A stretch of DNA of 64,000 nt from Actinopolyspora lacussalsi subsp. righensis (GCF_900116555.1 NZ_FPAT01000011.1:62001-126000); one strand, 5' to 3'. Shown: positions 28,535 to 38,748, counted from the first letter of the stretch. The notes: a model not told the origin generated them from the letters alone. A program made the numbers and translations.

Positions 28535-29338
28535 ATGGAGTCCGAGGCCGATTCCGGAGTCGTGGGGCCGGTGCAGTCCCTGACGCGTGGGCTGATGGTG
28601 ATCCGCGCCTTCGACGAGACCAGGCCGGAGATGACGCTGAGTGAGGTCGCCCGTGTCACGGGGCTCTCACGTGCGGCGACTCGTAGGTTCCTGCACACGC
28701 TCGTGCGGTTGGGCTACGTCTGGACCGACGGTCGGCTGTTCGCGCTGACCCCCCGCGTGCTGGAGCTGGGATTCTCCTACCTGTCCAGCCTGTCGTTGCC
28801 GGAGATAGCGCAGCCGCACCTCGAACGGCTGGCCGCCCAGGTCCACGAGTCGGTCTCGGTGTCGGTCCTGGACGGGGACGACATCGTCTACGTGGGGCGC
28901 GTCCCCACCTCCCGGATCATGACCGTGGCGATCAACATCGGCACCCGCTTCCCCGCTTATGCCACCTCGATGGGGCGGGTGTTGTTGGCGAACCTGGGCG
29001 AGCAGGAGCTCACCGAGTACCTGCGCCGGGTGCGTCCCGAACCGTTGGCGCCGCAGACCCTGACCAGCGTGGGTCCGCTCAGGCGGGAGCTGGAACGTAT
29101 CCGGGCACAGGGATGGGCCGTGGTCGATCAGGAACTCGAAGCCGGGCTGCGTTCGCTGGCGGCCCCCATCCGAGATCGCACCGACAGTGTCGTCGCCGCG
29201 GTCAACGTCTCCTCCCACGCGAGCAGGACGAGTGCGGAGGACGCCCGAAACGAGCTGCTGCCGCCGCTGCTGGAGACGGCCGCCAAGATCGAGGCGGATC
29301 TACGGGTGGCTCCCCAGGCGGGCAGAACAGCCAGGTGA
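28535..29338 (+). CDS. pcaR: IclR-family regulator of the pca operon
   Basis: A 267-aa IclR-type regulator with an N-terminal winged helix (SEVARVTGLSRAATRRFLHTL) and a C-terminal effector domain (TRFPAYATSMGRVLLA, QGWAVVDQELEAGLRSLAAP). It is the last gene of the operon and most likely senses a pathway intermediate to control it through the palindrome over the promoter. ATG is preceded by GGGGGTGG; an in-frame GTG ten codons upstream (28505) is possible. Confidence 0.88.
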   Translation: MESEADSGVVGPVQSLTRGLMVIRAFDETRPEMTLSEVARVTGLSRAATRRFLHTLVRLGYVWTDGRLFALTPRVLELGFSYLSSLSLPEIAQPHLERLAAQVHESVSVSVLDGDDIVYVGRVPTSRIMTVAINIGTRFPAYATSMGRVLLANLGEQELTEYLRRVRPEPLAPQTLTSVGPLRRELERIRAQGWAVVDQELEAGLRSLAAPIRDRTDSVVAAVNVSSHASRTSAEDARNELLPPLLETAAKIEADLRVAPQAGRTAR

Positions 29339-29380
29339 CGGTTCCGGCCCGCCCGGTCGTCGAGCCCGGTTGTCGAACAG

Positions 29381-29399
29381 GGCTCCGGGATCGGGAGCC
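29381..29399. terminator. Short hairpin between convergent pcaR and ABC exporter
   Basis: GGCTCC and GGAGCC flank a 7-base loop 43 bases after the pcaR stop and just before the end of the convergent exporter gene. It has no T-run. Confidence 0.3.
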
Positions 29400-29412
29400 A
29401 CTCCGTTCGTCA

Positions 29413-31332
29413 TCACGCCCCTCGGAGGTGTGTGGCGGTGTCCCGGGGTGTTTCCCGGCCTCGGGAACCCTGCTCGTCGAACTGGGTCCGGTAAAGCTCG
29501 GCGTAGTGGCCGCCCCGTTCCAGCAGCTGTTCGTGGGTGCCCTGCTCGGCCACTCTTCCCTCGGCTATCACCAGAATGCGGTCAGCGCGGCGGATGGTGG
29601 CCAGTCGGTGGGCGATCACCACTGATGTACGTCCCGTAAGCGCCGTAAGCAGCGCCTGTTGCACGGCCTCCTCCGAACGGGAGTCCAGATGGGCGGTCGC
29701 CTCGTCGAGAACGACGATCGGCGGTTGTTTGAGCAGCAACCTGGCGATCGCCAGTCGCTGCTTCTCGCCGCCGGAGAGCCGGTAGCCGCGGTCCCCGACG
29801 ACGGTGTCCAGCCCTTCGGGCAGTTCGTCCAGCAGTTCTTCGAGCTGCGCGGTCCGCAGCACCCGGTACAACTCCGTGTCGGTGGCACCGGGCGCGGCGT
29901 AGGCGAGGTTCGCCCGGATGGTGTCGTGGAACAGGTGGGCTTCCTGCGTGACCATACCGATGGTCGAGTACAGCGAGGACAGCGTGACGTTCCGGATGTC
30001 GTGCCCGCCGACCCGAACACCGCCGGAGTCCACCTCGTACAACCGTCCGGCCAGATGGCCGATCGTGGTTTTGCCCGCCCCGGAATGCCCGACCAGCGCG
30101 ATCATCTCGCCCGGTTCGGCCCGGAACGTGACGTCGTGCAGCACCTGCTGTGCCGGACCGCTCTCCGTACGGGCCACCGATTCCAGCGAGGCCAGGGAGA
30201 CTTCCTCGGGACCGGGATAGTGGAACGAGACCGAGTCGAATTCGAGACTCGTTGAGTCGCGTGGCAGCTCGATCGCGTTCTCCCGTTCGCGGATCATCGG
30301 CGGCAGATCCAACACTTCGAAGACCCGGTGGAAACTGACCAGCGCGGTCATCACGTCGACGTGCACGTTGGACAGTGATGTCAGTGGACCGTAGAGCCGG
30401 GTGAGCAGCGTCGTCAGCGCCACCAGGGTTCCCAGCTGCAGCGAACCACCGATCACCAGCGTTCCGCCGAGTCCGTAGGTCACCGCCGTCGCCAGCGCGG
30501 CCACCAGCGTGAGTCCGACGAAGAACACCCTGCTGTACATGGCCGAGAGCACTCCGAGGTCTCGGACCCGTTCGGCCTTGCGGGCGAACTGCTCGGTTTC
30601 CTCGTCGGCCCTGCCGTAGAGCTTGGTCAGCATCGCCCCGCCGACCCCGAACCGCTCCGTCATCAGGGAACTCATCTCGGCGTCCACGGCCATCTGTTCC
30701 CGAGTGACGCGTTGCAGACGCTTGCCTATCCACCGCACCGGGAACAGGAACAGCGGCAGCAGGGCCAGCGCGATCAGCGTGATCTGCCAGGACAGCGCGA
30801 ACATCGCCGCCAGTACCAGCACCAGGCTCAGTACGTTCGACACCACCGCCGACAGCGTGCTGGTCAACGCGCGTTGCGCCCCGATGACGTCGCTGTTGAG
30901 CCTGCTGGTGAGCGCTCCGGTCTGTGCACGCACGAAGAACGCCAGCGGCATCCGCTGCACGTGGTCGAACACGTCCCGGCGCAGGTCGTAGATGAGCCCT
31001 TCCCCCAGGCGGGAGGAAAACCAGCGTTGCAGCAGCGTGAGCACCGCTTCCAGCAGCGCGATCCCGGCAACCCCCACCGACAGCCAGACGACCACGTTCA
31101 GTCTCCCCGGCACGATGCCGCGATCGATGATCGCTTTGAACAGCAGCGGGGTGACGACTCCCAGCACGGCTGTGGCCGCGACCACGAGCAGAAACGGAAC
31201 GATGATCCGCGTGTAGGGACGCGCGTAGCCGAGGATGCGTTTCGCCAGTCCCGGTGGGAGACGCTGTCTGGTCACCGAGCTGTCCCTGGTGAGTGAACGC
31301 ATCGTCGCCCAACTCACTCCGCTGTTGTCCAT
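29413..31332 (-). CDS. ABC exporter, fused transmembrane and ATPase domains
   Basis: A 639-aa half-transporter of the lipid/multidrug exporter type that works as a dimer in the membrane. Six transmembrane helices occupy residues 30-330 (for example IIVPFLLVVAATAVLGVV). The ATPase domain has Walker A GHSGAGKTTIGHL, the Q-loop MVTQEAHLF, the signature LSGGEKQRLAIARL, and Walker B IVVLDEATAHLD. The ATG (MDNSGVSWATM) follows GGAAGG by six bases. It stands alone, and the substrate is unknown. Confidence 0.92.
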   Translation of the reverse strand: MDNSGVSWATMRSLTRDSSVTRQRLPPGLAKRILGYARPYTRIIVPFLLVVAATAVLGVVTPLLFKAIIDRGIVPGRLNVVVWLSVGVAGIALLEAVLTLLQRWFSSRLGEGLIYDLRRDVFDHVQRMPLAFFVRAQTGALTSRLNSDVIGAQRALTSTLSAVVSNVLSLVLVLAAMFALSWQITLIALALLPLFLFPVRWIGKRLQRVTREQMAVDAEMSSLMTERFGVGGAMLTKLYGRADEETEQFARKAERVRDLGVLSAMYSRVFFVGLTLVAALATAVTYGLGGTLVIGGSLQLGTLVALTTLLTRLYGPLTSLSNVHVDVMTALVSFHRVFEVLDLPPMIRERENAIELPRDSTSLEFDSVSFHYPGPEEVSLASLESVARTESGPAQQVLHDVTFRAEPGEMIALVGHSGAGKTTIGHLAGRLYEVDSGGVRVGGHDIRNVTLSSLYSTIGMVTQEAHLFHDTIRANLAYAAPGATDTELYRVLRTAQLEELLDELPEGLDTVVGDRGYRLSGGEKQRLAIARLLLKQPPIVVLDEATAHLDSRSEEAVQQALLTALTGRTSVVIAHRLATIRRADRILVIAEGRVAEQGTHEQLLERGGHYAELYRTQFDEQGSRGRETPRDTATHLRGA

Positions 31333-31636
31333 GCGAGACCTTCCGTGCTGTCGAAGACGCTCCGCCGGAATCCTGCGAATTCGAGTTCGCTCGAAGTCAA
31401 TGTTCCACGGGAGCGAACGCCGGAGGAACCCGTTCCGGGTTGGTCGTGTCGCCCCGGCCGTGATGCTTCCCGCCGCACAGGTGGTGTGTCGAGCCGAGGA
31501 CTTCGTTCCACCGCGCGGCGAACGAGACTTCGTTACACCTGGCCGCCTTGTCGTCCGCCGCTGCGGGGACAGCGTGGTTTTCGGACTGGTGAGTTCTTGC
31601 GATCGAGTGACCTGAGATCGATCGGGGGCTCAACCG
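31333..31636. other. Intergenic region, nothing definite
   Basis: This is 304 bases between two minus-strand genes. It holds no supported gene. A short inverted repeat, GATCGA and TCGATC, lies within about 40 bases after the end of the membrane protein gene and might help end its transcript. Confidence 0.5.
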
Positions 31637-32194
31637 TTACGCCGGCGGGTCGGTTCGGTACGCGTGCCCGTCGACCTGTCTCAGGGACACGGTTCGCCCG
31701 GCGGCCAGAGCGGCGATGCTTATGGCGATCACGAGGGCGAGCCAAGCCGACGCCCCAGCTGATTCGTCTCCGCCCGTGGTGCCCACAAACACCCCGAACA
31801 GCACAGCGGCGACACCCGCGAGGGCGGCCAGGCTCGCATGCGCAGGCATACTGGCCGAGGTCGGAGCGCACGTGCCCAGACAGGCCACGGCCAGCGCCAC
31901 GAGCACCACAGGCACCACGCCGGTCACGGGACTGTAGCCCTCGCTGATCACGGCGCCGGAATCCGGATTCACCAGCTCGAACAACCGGAAAAGCCCGACA
32001 GTCCTCTCGTAGGTGGGGTACTCATCCGAGTGCAACCACGGTCCACCGGACAACGCCAACAGCACGCTGCCCAGGGCCGCGTACAGTATCCGGAAGCGCA
32101 CCGCCCGCCCATCGGCTACAACGGAGTTCTGATAGGCGGCGAACCGGCTCTTGAGCTCCTCAATTTCGTGCTCGCGGTCTGACGTACTCGGCAT
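31637..32194 (-). CDS. Membrane protein of unknown function, 185 aa
   Basis: An N-terminal charged helix (REHEIEELKSRFAAYQNSV) is followed by four hydrophobic segments (around ILYAALGSVLLALSGG, VVPVVLVALAVACLG, LAALAGVAAVLFGVFVG and LALVIAISIAALAAG). I recognise no family. The ATG follows AGGATG by six bases. It is separated from both neighbours by 240 to 300 bases and is probably a single-gene unit. Confidence 0.7.
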   Translation of the reverse strand: MPSTSDREHEIEELKSRFAAYQNSVVADGRAVRFRILYAALGSVLLALSGGPWLHSDEYPTYERTVGLFRLFELVNPDSGAVISEGYSPVTGVVPVVLVALAVACLGTCAPTSASMPAHASLAALAGVAAVLFGVFVGTTGGDESAGASAWLALVIAISIAALAAGRTVSLRQVDGHAYRTDPPA

Positions 32195-32435
32195 ACGTGC
32201 ATCCTATGCGGCGGCGAGCAGCGCACTGGTCCCGAACCATCGGTACGAAGTGGATTTCCGCACACGGCTGGTGTGGCCCGGAGGCGAGTCAATCCACGCG
32301 GAAGCTCTCATTGCCGTACGTCTCCGGGTGCGATACCGGCCGAGGCGGACAACGCGCCAAGTCGGGCCCGAAGGCTTCCCGGAACTCGTGCGGCGGGACG
32401 GCCGCGCCTCCTGCCCACCGCACGAGCCGTACCGG

Positions 32436-34835
32436 CTAGTCCTCGCGGTAACCCGCGCGTCGCAGGGCGTCAGCCATGGCCCCGCTGCCCGCGCCGCGCT
32501 TGTCCTGCTGTTTGCCCTGTTGCTTGCCCTGCCGTTGGTTGGCGCCGCTGCCGCGCTTCGCTCCGGCCCTGCCGTTGGCCGCGGAACCGCGAGCCCGCTT
32601 GCCGGAGTCACCGGACTCCGTTCCGGAACCACTTCCGGCGGGAGTGACGTCGTCGTCCAGCCGAAGTGTCAGCGAGATGCGTTTGCGGTTCACGTCCACC
32701 TCACGAACCTTGACCCGTACGACCTCGCCCGGTTTGACGACCTCCCTCGGATCGTTGACGAACGACTTGGACATCGCGGAGACGTGTACCAGCCCGTCCT
32801 GATGCACCCCGACGTCGACGAACGCACCGAACGCGGCGACGTTGGTGACCACCCCTTCCAGCACCATGCCGGGTGCCAGGTCGTTCAACGAGTGGACGTC
32901 CTCGGCGAAGTTGGCGGTGCGGAACTCCGGACGGGGATCGCGTCCGGGTTTTTCCAGTTCGGAGATGATGTCGGTCACGGTGGGGAGGCCGAAGGAATCG
33001 TCGGCGAAGTCCGCGGCCCGCAGTTCGCGCAGCAGACCGCGATTACCGATGATGCCGTCCAACGAGCTGTTGGTCGACTCGACGATCCGGTGCACCACCG
33101 GATAGCTCTCCGGGTGGACGCTGGAGGAGTCCAACGGGTCGTCGCCGTCGGTGATCCGCAGGAATCCGGCGCACTGCTCGAACGCTTTCGGCCCCAGCCG
33201 GGAGACCTCCCGAAGCGCCTTCCTGGACAGGAAGCGCCCGTTCGTCTCGCGGTGGCCCACGATGTTCTCGGCCAGCCCGGCGTTGATACCGGAAACGCGG
33301 CTCAACAGCGGCGCCGAGGCGGTGTTCACGTCCACGCCCACGGCGTTGACGCAGTCCTCGACCACCGCGTCCAGCGAGTGCGAGAGCTTCGACTCGGAAA
33401 CATCGTGCTGATACTGCCCGACTCCGATCGACTTCGGGTCGATCTTGACGAGTTCCGCGAGTGGGTCCTGCAACCGCCGGGCGATCGAGACGGCCCCGCG
33501 CAGCGACACGTCCACTTCGGGGAGCTCCCGCGACGCGTAGGACGAGGCGGAATAGACCGAGGCTCCCGCCTCCGAGACCGAGACTCTGATCAGGCCGTCG
33601 CGGGACTCGGCCAGTCGCGCCGCCAGTTTGTCGGTCTCCCTGGAGGCCGTTCCGTTGCCGACCGCGAGCAGTCGCGCCCCGTGTCGGTCGACCAACCGCT
33701 GGAGGGTGGCGAGCGCCTCCTCCCAACGCCGCTGCGGCTCGTGTGGATAGATGGTGGCGGTTTCGGCGAGCCTGCCGGTGGCGTCCACAACGGCCACCTT
33801 CACTCCTGTCCGGTAGCCCGGATCGAGACCGATCGTGGCACGTGGTCCGGCTGGGGCGGCCAGCAGCAGATCGCGAAGGTTTCCCGCGAACACCCGCACG
33901 GCCTCGTCCTCGGCCCGCTGCCGCAGCCTGTTGCGCAGGTCGATGTCCAGGTGAACCATGATCCGGGTGCGCCACGCCCAGCGCACGGTTTCGCGCAACC
34001 ACGCGTCGGCGGCCCGGCCGCGGTCCTCGACGCCGAACCTGGCGGCGATACGTCGTTCGTAGTCACTCGGTGCCCGCCCGTCGGCCGATCCCTGCCCGTC
34101 AGAGCTGTCGGGATCGAAATCGAGGGTGAGTTCGAGGACTTCTTCCTTCTCGCCGCGGAACAGCGCGAGCACCCGGTGCGAGGGCAGCGCCCCCAACGAC
34201 TCCGCGAAGTCGAAGTAGTCGGTGAACTTCGAATCGTTCTCGGCAGCACCGGAGCGAGCGTTCGAGGACAACCGGCCCCGTTGCCAGGCCAGTTCGCGCA
34301 GTTGCCCGATGAGATCGCCGTCCTCCGCGAAACGCTCCACCAGGATGGAACGTGCCCCGGCCAGTGCGCCCGCGGTGTCGGGCACACCGTTGTCGGCGTC
34401 CACGTACGCGGCTGCCGAGGTCTCGGGGTCCTGTCCCGGGTCGTCCAGCAGCCCGGTCGCGAGTGGTTCCAGTCCCGCTTCGCGGGCTGTCTGCGCCTTG
34501 GTTCGGCGCTTGGGTTTGAACGGCAGGTACAGATCCTCCAGCCGGGCCTTGGAATCGGCGGCCATGATCCGGCTGTGGAGCTCGTCGTCGAGCTTTTCCT
34601 GCTTGCGGATCTCTTCGAGGATCGTGTTGCGCCGCTGTTCCATCTCGCGCAGGTAGCGTAGCCGCTGTTCCAGCGTACGCAGCTGCTCGTCGTCGAGCGC
34701 TCCGGTTGCCTCCTTGCGGTAGCGGGCGACGAACGGCACCGTCGCCCCGTCGTCCAGTAGCCGCACGGCGGCTTCGACCTGCTCGGCGCCCACGCCGAGT
34801 TCGTCGGCGATCCTTTGGTGAATCGACGTCGTCAC
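32436..34835 (-). CDS. tex: Tex-family transcription accessory protein (S1 RNA-binding)
   Basis: About 799 residues. The N-terminal Tex region (EQVEAAVRLLDDGATVPFVARYRKE, in pieces; YLPFKPKRRTKAQTAREAGLEPLA) is followed by a YqgF-like nuclease-fold domain (TIGLDPGYRTGVKVAVVD), helix-hairpin-helix motifs (ASAPLLSRVSGINAGLAENIV), and a C-terminal S1 domain (GMVLEGVVTNVAAFGAFVDVG). The tail beyond the S1 domain is unusually rich in Gly, Lys and Gln (GKQQGKQQDKRGAGSG), likely disordered and nucleic-acid binding. The GTG start gives VTTSIHQRIADELGV, matching Tex N-termini. An open frame extending 36 codons further looks non-coding. Confidence 0.93.
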   Translation of the reverse strand: MTTSIHQRIADELGVGAEQVEAAVRLLDDGATVPFVARYRKEATGALDDEQLRTLEQRLRYLREMEQRRNTILEEIRKQEKLDDELHSRIMAADSKARLEDLYLPFKPKRRTKAQTAREAGLEPLATGLLDDPGQDPETSAAAYVDADNGVPDTAGALAGARSILVERFAEDGDLIGQLRELAWQRGRLSSNARSGAAENDSKFTDYFDFAESLGALPSHRVLALFRGEKEEVLELTLDFDPDSSDGQGSADGRAPSDYERRIAARFGVEDRGRAADAWLRETVRWAWRTRIMVHLDIDLRNRLRQRAEDEAVRVFAGNLRDLLLAAPAGPRATIGLDPGYRTGVKVAVVDATGRLAETATIYPHEPQRRWEEALATLQRLVDRHGARLLAVGNGTASRETDKLAARLAESRDGLIRVSVSEAGASVYSASSYASRELPEVDVSLRGAVSIARRLQDPLAELVKIDPKSIGVGQYQHDVSESKLSHSLDAVVEDCVNAVGVDVNTASAPLLSRVSGINAGLAENIVGHRETNGRFLSRKALREVSRLGPKAFEQCAGFLRITDGDDPLDSSSVHPESYPVVHRIVESTNSSLDGIIGNRGLLRELRAADFADDSFGLPTVTDIISELEKPGRDPRPEFRTANFAEDVHSLNDLAPGMVLEGVVTNVAAFGAFVDVGVHQDGLVHVSAMSKSFVNDPREVVKPGEVVRVKVREVDVNRKRISLTLRLDDDVTPAGSGSGTESGDSGKRARGSAANGRAGAKRGSGANQRQGKQQGKQQDKRGAGSGAMADALRRAGYRED

Positions 34836-34979
34836 GATCCTGTTCAGCCCTTCGACCGGCCTTGATCCCTTGTTGTGATGAGCATTCTCGCCCATCCGTA
34901 CCCGATGGGTACCGGCCAGGGCTTTCCCGGCGTGGCGTATCACCCGGAAGGGCGGTACGCCACCGGAACCGGGAATGTG

Positions 34980-36815
34980 TCAGCGAGTACCGGAGCTGGG
35001 TACCAGCTCCCGAGCGGCGCGGGTGATGGCCGCCGAGTCGATTCCGGCCTGCGCGAGCAGTTCGGCTGGTTTACCGGAACCGGGCATCTCGGTGACCGCC
35101 AACTTCGTCACGGGCACACTGGCTCCCGCTTCGGCGAGCGCGGCGAGCACCGCGTCGCCGAGTCCACCCTCGGGCCAGTGGTCCTCCACCGTCACCAACC
35201 CGTCGGTCTCCTCGGCCGCCAGGCGCAGGGTTTCGATGTCGATCGGTTTGATCGAGTACAGGTCGACCACCCGTGCCCGGATACCCTCATCGGCCAACCG
35301 CTCCGCGGCATCCAGTGCCTCGTGCAGGGTCACACCCGCTGCCACGAGGGTCACGTGCTCACCCTGCCGCACAGTTTTGGCACCGCCGATGGGGAAGTCC
35401 TCGTCGGGCCCGTAGATCACCGGAGTGGCACCACGGCTCGCCCGCAGGTAACAGATGCCCTCCCGGTCGGCCATCGGTTCGAGGAGACCGACCGTCTGAT
35501 TCGCGTCACAGGGGTACAGCACGGTACTGCCGTGCACCGCACGCATGGCGGCCAGGTCCTCCAGCGCCATTTGGGAGGGGCCGTCCTCGCCGATCGCGAC
35601 TCCGGCGTGTGAGCCCATCAGATTCAGCGCGGCACGGCTGACCGCGGCCATCCGGATGAAGTCGTAGGCACGACTCAGGAACGCCGCGAAGGTGGAGGCG
35701 AACGGTATCCACCCCCGTGCCTGCATCCCCACCGTTGTGGCCAGCATCTGCTGTTCGGCTATGTACATTTCGAAGTACCGTTGCGGATGCGCTTCGCGGA
35801 ACTGCTCCGAATGCGTGGAGTTGGACACCTCACCGTCCAGCGCGACCACCTCGCCACGTCGGGATCCCAGTGCTCGCAACCCCTGTCCGTAAGCCTTGCG
35901 GGTGGCCGCGGCGTCTCCGACTTCGAAAACGGGGGGTGGTTCGTAGGCCGTAGCGAAGGTGCGGGGGTCGCCCACCGTCTCGGGCGGGTTCACCTTGACG
36001 CGCAGCTCGCGCGTTCCGCCGAGTTCCTCGATGGCCGCGGTCGGGTCCTGCAGTGGTTTGCCGTGTTTACCCGGCAGGTCCTCGACCTCGCTGACTCCCT
36101 TGCCCTTTCTGGTGCGAGCCACGACGGCTGTCGGACGTCCCCGCGTCGCTTCCGCCTCGTTCAGCGCGGCCTCGATCCGTTCCGGATCGTGTCCGTCGTC
36201 CACCTCCACGGTGTGCCAACCGATGGCGCGGGCACGATCCGAGTAGGCTTTCAGGTCCCAACCGTGCATGGTCTCGCCGGTTTGGCCGAGACGGTTGACG
36301 TCCACGAGTGCGACAATGTTGTCCAGCCGGTAGTGAGCGGCGTGTTCGAACGCCTCCCAGATCGATCCCTCCGCCATTTCGCTGTCGCCGCACAGCACCC
36401 ACACCCGGTTGCCCAACGTGTCCAGTTTCGCGGCGGTCAGCGCCAGCCCCACTCCTACCGGCAGTCCCTGCCCGAGTGAACCGGTGGCCACGTCCACCCA
36501 GGGCAGGGCGGGGGTTGGGTGGCCTTCCAGCCTGCTGCCGAACTCGCGGAACGTCAGTAGCTCCGCGTCGTCGATCGCTCCGGCGGCCTTGAAACAGGAG
36601 TACAACAGCGGAGAGGCGTGCCCCTTCGAGAAGACCAGGTGATCGTTCCGCGGGTCTTCCGGTTGGTCGAAATCCAGTCTCAGATGACCGTCCAGCAATG
36701 CCGCCATCAGATCGGCCGCGGACATCGACGAGGTGGGATGACCCGAGCCCGCCGCATCGGCGGCTCTGATCGAGTCCACTCGCAGCTGTTGTGCCAGTTC
36801 GTGCCTGAATTTCAT
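34980..36815 (-). CDS. tkt: Transketolase (single-chain, short form)
   Basis: A 611-aa thiamine-diphosphate enzyme moving two-carbon units in the pentose phosphate pathway. GHPTSSMSAADLMAALL and FSKGHASPLLYSCF are the N-terminal hallmarks, GDSEMAEGSIWEAFEHA with NRLGQTGET is the ThDP-binding fold, and the pyrimidine domain has EMYIAEQQMLATTVGMQARG. The length matches the shorter, animal-like transketolases (about 620) rather than the 660-700-residue bacterial form. The ATG has GGAG eight bases upstream. A longer frame before it is a shadow. The tex gene follows 144 bases downstream on the same strand. Confidence 0.92.
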   Translation of the reverse strand: MKFRHELAQQLRVDSIRAADAAGSGHPTSSMSAADLMAALLDGHLRLDFDQPEDPRNDHLVFSKGHASPLLYSCFKAAGAIDDAELLTFREFGSRLEGHPTPALPWVDVATGSLGQGLPVGVGLALTAAKLDTLGNRVWVLCGDSEMAEGSIWEAFEHAAHYRLDNIVALVDVNRLGQTGETMHGWDLKAYSDRARAIGWHTVEVDDGHDPERIEAALNEAEATRGRPTAVVARTRKGKGVSEVEDLPGKHGKPLQDPTAAIEELGGTRELRVKVNPPETVGDPRTFATAYEPPPVFEVGDAAATRKAYGQGLRALGSRRGEVVALDGEVSNSTHSEQFREAHPQRYFEMYIAEQQMLATTVGMQARGWIPFASTFAAFLSRAYDFIRMAAVSRAALNLMGSHAGVAIGEDGPSQMALEDLAAMRAVHGSTVLYPCDANQTVGLLEPMADREGICYLRASRGATPVIYGPDEDFPIGGAKTVRQGEHVTLVAAGVTLHEALDAAERLADEGIRARVVDLYSIKPIDIETLRLAAEETDGLVTVEDHWPEGGLGDAVLAALAEAGASVPVTKLAVTEMPGSGKPAELLAQAGIDSAAITRAARELVPSSGTR

Positions 36816-37008
36816 CCGTTCCACTCCACGCGGATTCCCGGGTGGTCGAAGCCACAAACCCCGGCCGGGGAGCTGGAAGTCGTGCCGGAGCGAACACCTC
36901 CGGCGAACCGCTGGGGAAATCCGGGGGAGGAGTTCGTCCGGATTTGCGCGCCGGTCCGTGCGGGTTTGCAATCGGATCCCACACGATGCCTGCAGTAGGA
37001 GGCGTGCC

Positions 37009-37848
37009 ATGGATATGGTCCTAGCGCAAGGAACCGGGTTCAACGTCCTCGACAGCCTGCAGAGCGGGTTCACACAGCTGGTCAGCTATCTGCCGCAGCT
37101 GATCGGCGCGCTTCTGGTGCTGGTGATCGGTTACATCGTCGCGAGGATCCTTCGGGCACTCGTCACGCGGCTGCTGCGTCGTCTCCATCTGGACGACCGG
37201 ATGTCCCGCGCCGGCCAGGGAGCCCGTTATGTGGAGCGTCTCAGTCCCCGAGGCAGCCCCTCGAGGTTGATAGGTACCGTCGTGTTCGCCGTGATCATGC
37301 TCTTCGTGCTGTCCTCGGCGATCGGAACGCTGGGTATCCCCGCGCTGACCGGCTTCATGAACGTGGTGCTCGGTTATCTCCCGCGCGTGATCGCCGCGCT
37401 GGCGATTTTCCTCGTCGCCGCGGCCGTCGCGGGAGCCGTGGGTACGTTGGCCGGACGCACGCTGGGGGACACACCCGCTGGTCGCATGGCACGTACCGCG
37501 GCCCCGGCGCTGGTGATGGCGATCGGTGTGTTCATGATTCTCACGCAGCTTCGTATCGCTCCGGTGATCGTCACCGTGACTTATGTGGCCCTGGTCGGGG
37601 CGATAGCTCTGGGTTCGGCACTGGCCTTCGGTCTCGGTGGCAGGGAGGCCGCCGCGGAGATGATCAATTCGAGTTACCGTCGCAACTTCACCGGCGCCGA
37701 ACAGGCCGCCTCCCCACAGGGTGCGGAAACCGCCGAACAGTCCCAGAACTGGACGGTGCGTGGTGCGGGAACCGCTCCGGAACCGAGCGGAGCACCCGCC
37801 GAGACCGAGCGGGGCGGCGACAGCGGTGGCTCCTACCGGACGACCTGA
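37009..37848 (+). CDS. Mechanosensitive-channel-like membrane protein (CmpX/TM-helix repeat type)
   Basis: A 279-aa membrane protein with about five hydrophobic helices. The repeated pattern LPQLIGALLVLVIGYIVARI and LPRVIAALAIFLVAAAVAG is typical of the conserved TM-helix repeat found in MscS-related CmpX proteins; the beta-domain of a full MscS channel is missing. The last 60 residues are hydrophilic and Glu/Gly/Ala rich. AGGAGG lies seven bases before the ATG. It lies head to head with tkt, and the PRC-barrel membrane gene follows after 24 bases, so the two are probably cotranscribed. Confidence 0.82.
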   Translation: MDMVLAQGTGFNVLDSLQSGFTQLVSYLPQLIGALLVLVIGYIVARILRALVTRLLRRLHLDDRMSRAGQGARYVERLSPRGSPSRLIGTVVFAVIMLFVLSSAIGTLGIPALTGFMNVVLGYLPRVIAALAIFLVAAAVAGAVGTLAGRTLGDTPAGRMARTAAPALVMAIGVFMILTQLRIAPVIVTVTYVALVGAIALGSALAFGLGGREAAAEMINSSYRRNFTGAEQAASPQGAETAEQSQNWTVRGAGTAPEPSGAPAETERGGDSGGSYRTT

Positions 37849-37872
37849 TACCGGGCGACCTGAGAATGCGAG

Positions 37873-38700
37873 GTGGTCACGGTGTCCACACCACACCACG
37901 ACCCCGAACCCGGTCCCGAACACACCGGAGCGGAATCGGAGCCGGACCTGTCGGGCAGGACCGTGGTGGACCGTGACGGTTCACGGTTGGGCAAGCTGGA
38001 GCAGGTCTACCTCGGACCCCGAAGCGGCTCACCCACGTGGGGAGTGGTGCGCGCGGGTGGCAAACAACGTTTCGTTCCGCTGCACGACGCCGACCCCGGC
38101 CAGGGAGCGGTACGCATCACGGCCAGCAAACGCCAGGTGCGATCCGCTCCCACGGCCGCCGCGGACGCCGAGTTGCGCCCCGAGTTCGAGGGAAGGCTGG
38201 CCGAGCACTACGCGGGAGCACCGAACACCACCCGTGGCTCGGTGTCGAGCGTGCGGCGCAGCCGGGGAATGCTCAGCGGAGTGCTGCTCGTCCTGTTGGG
38301 AGCCTGGACCGGTCTGATCCCGTTCGTCGGCCCCTACTTCGGTTACGGTTTCGGTAGCACGCAGCCGTGGAGCTTCACCATCGACCGGCTGTGGCTGTGC
38401 GTGCTGCCCGCGCTGGCCATCCTGTTCGGCGGTTTGTTGTTGGTTCCCACCGGGAATCGGTTTCTGGCGAGTGTGGCCAGTGTGCTGGCGATGGCGGGCG
38501 GAGTTTGGCTGGTCATCGGTCCCAGTCTGAGCAGGCTGTGGGGTACGGAAGGCGTCGCGACTCCGATCGGTGCCCCGCTCGGTTCACCGGGAATGTGGGT
38601 GGCGGCACAGCTCGGATTCTTCTTCGCGGTGGGCGCGCTGGTGGTGGCGGTTGCCGCCACGGCATTCGGCCGACTGACAGTGCGGTCCGTCAGGGACTGA
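37873..38700 (+). CDS. PRC-barrel domain membrane protein
   Basis: About 275 residues. After a disordered acidic start, residues 25-75 (LSGRTVVDRDGSRLGKLEQVY, in pieces) form a PRC-barrel-like domain that opens DRDGSRLGKLEQ. The second half has four hydrophobic helices (MLSGVLLVLLGAWTGLIP to FFFAVGALVVAVAATAFG). The function is unknown. GTG at 37873 is used here, but GTG at 37882 behind GAGGTGG is equally good. It follows the TM-helix gene closely. Confidence 0.75.
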   Translation: MVTVSTPHHDPEPGPEHTGAESEPDLSGRTVVDRDGSRLGKLEQVYLGPRSGSPTWGVVRAGGKQRFVPLHDADPGQGAVRITASKRQVRSAPTAAADAELRPEFEGRLAEHYAGAPNTTRGSVSSVRRSRGMLSGVLLVLLGAWTGLIPFVGPYFGYGFGSTQPWSFTIDRLWLCVLPALAILFGGLLLVPTGNRFLASVASVLAMAGGVWLVIGPSLSRLWGTEGVATPIGAPLGSPGMWVAAQLGFFFAVGALVVAVAATAFGRLTVRSVRD

Positions 38701-38748
38701 ACACCACCCGATGCGGAGCGACCGAGCTGGGAGCGACTGCACTGGGGG

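Noticed and set aside
32151-34661. 836-codon plus-strand frame opposite tex
   Set aside because: It is a shadow; Tex motifs are continuous on the minus strand.
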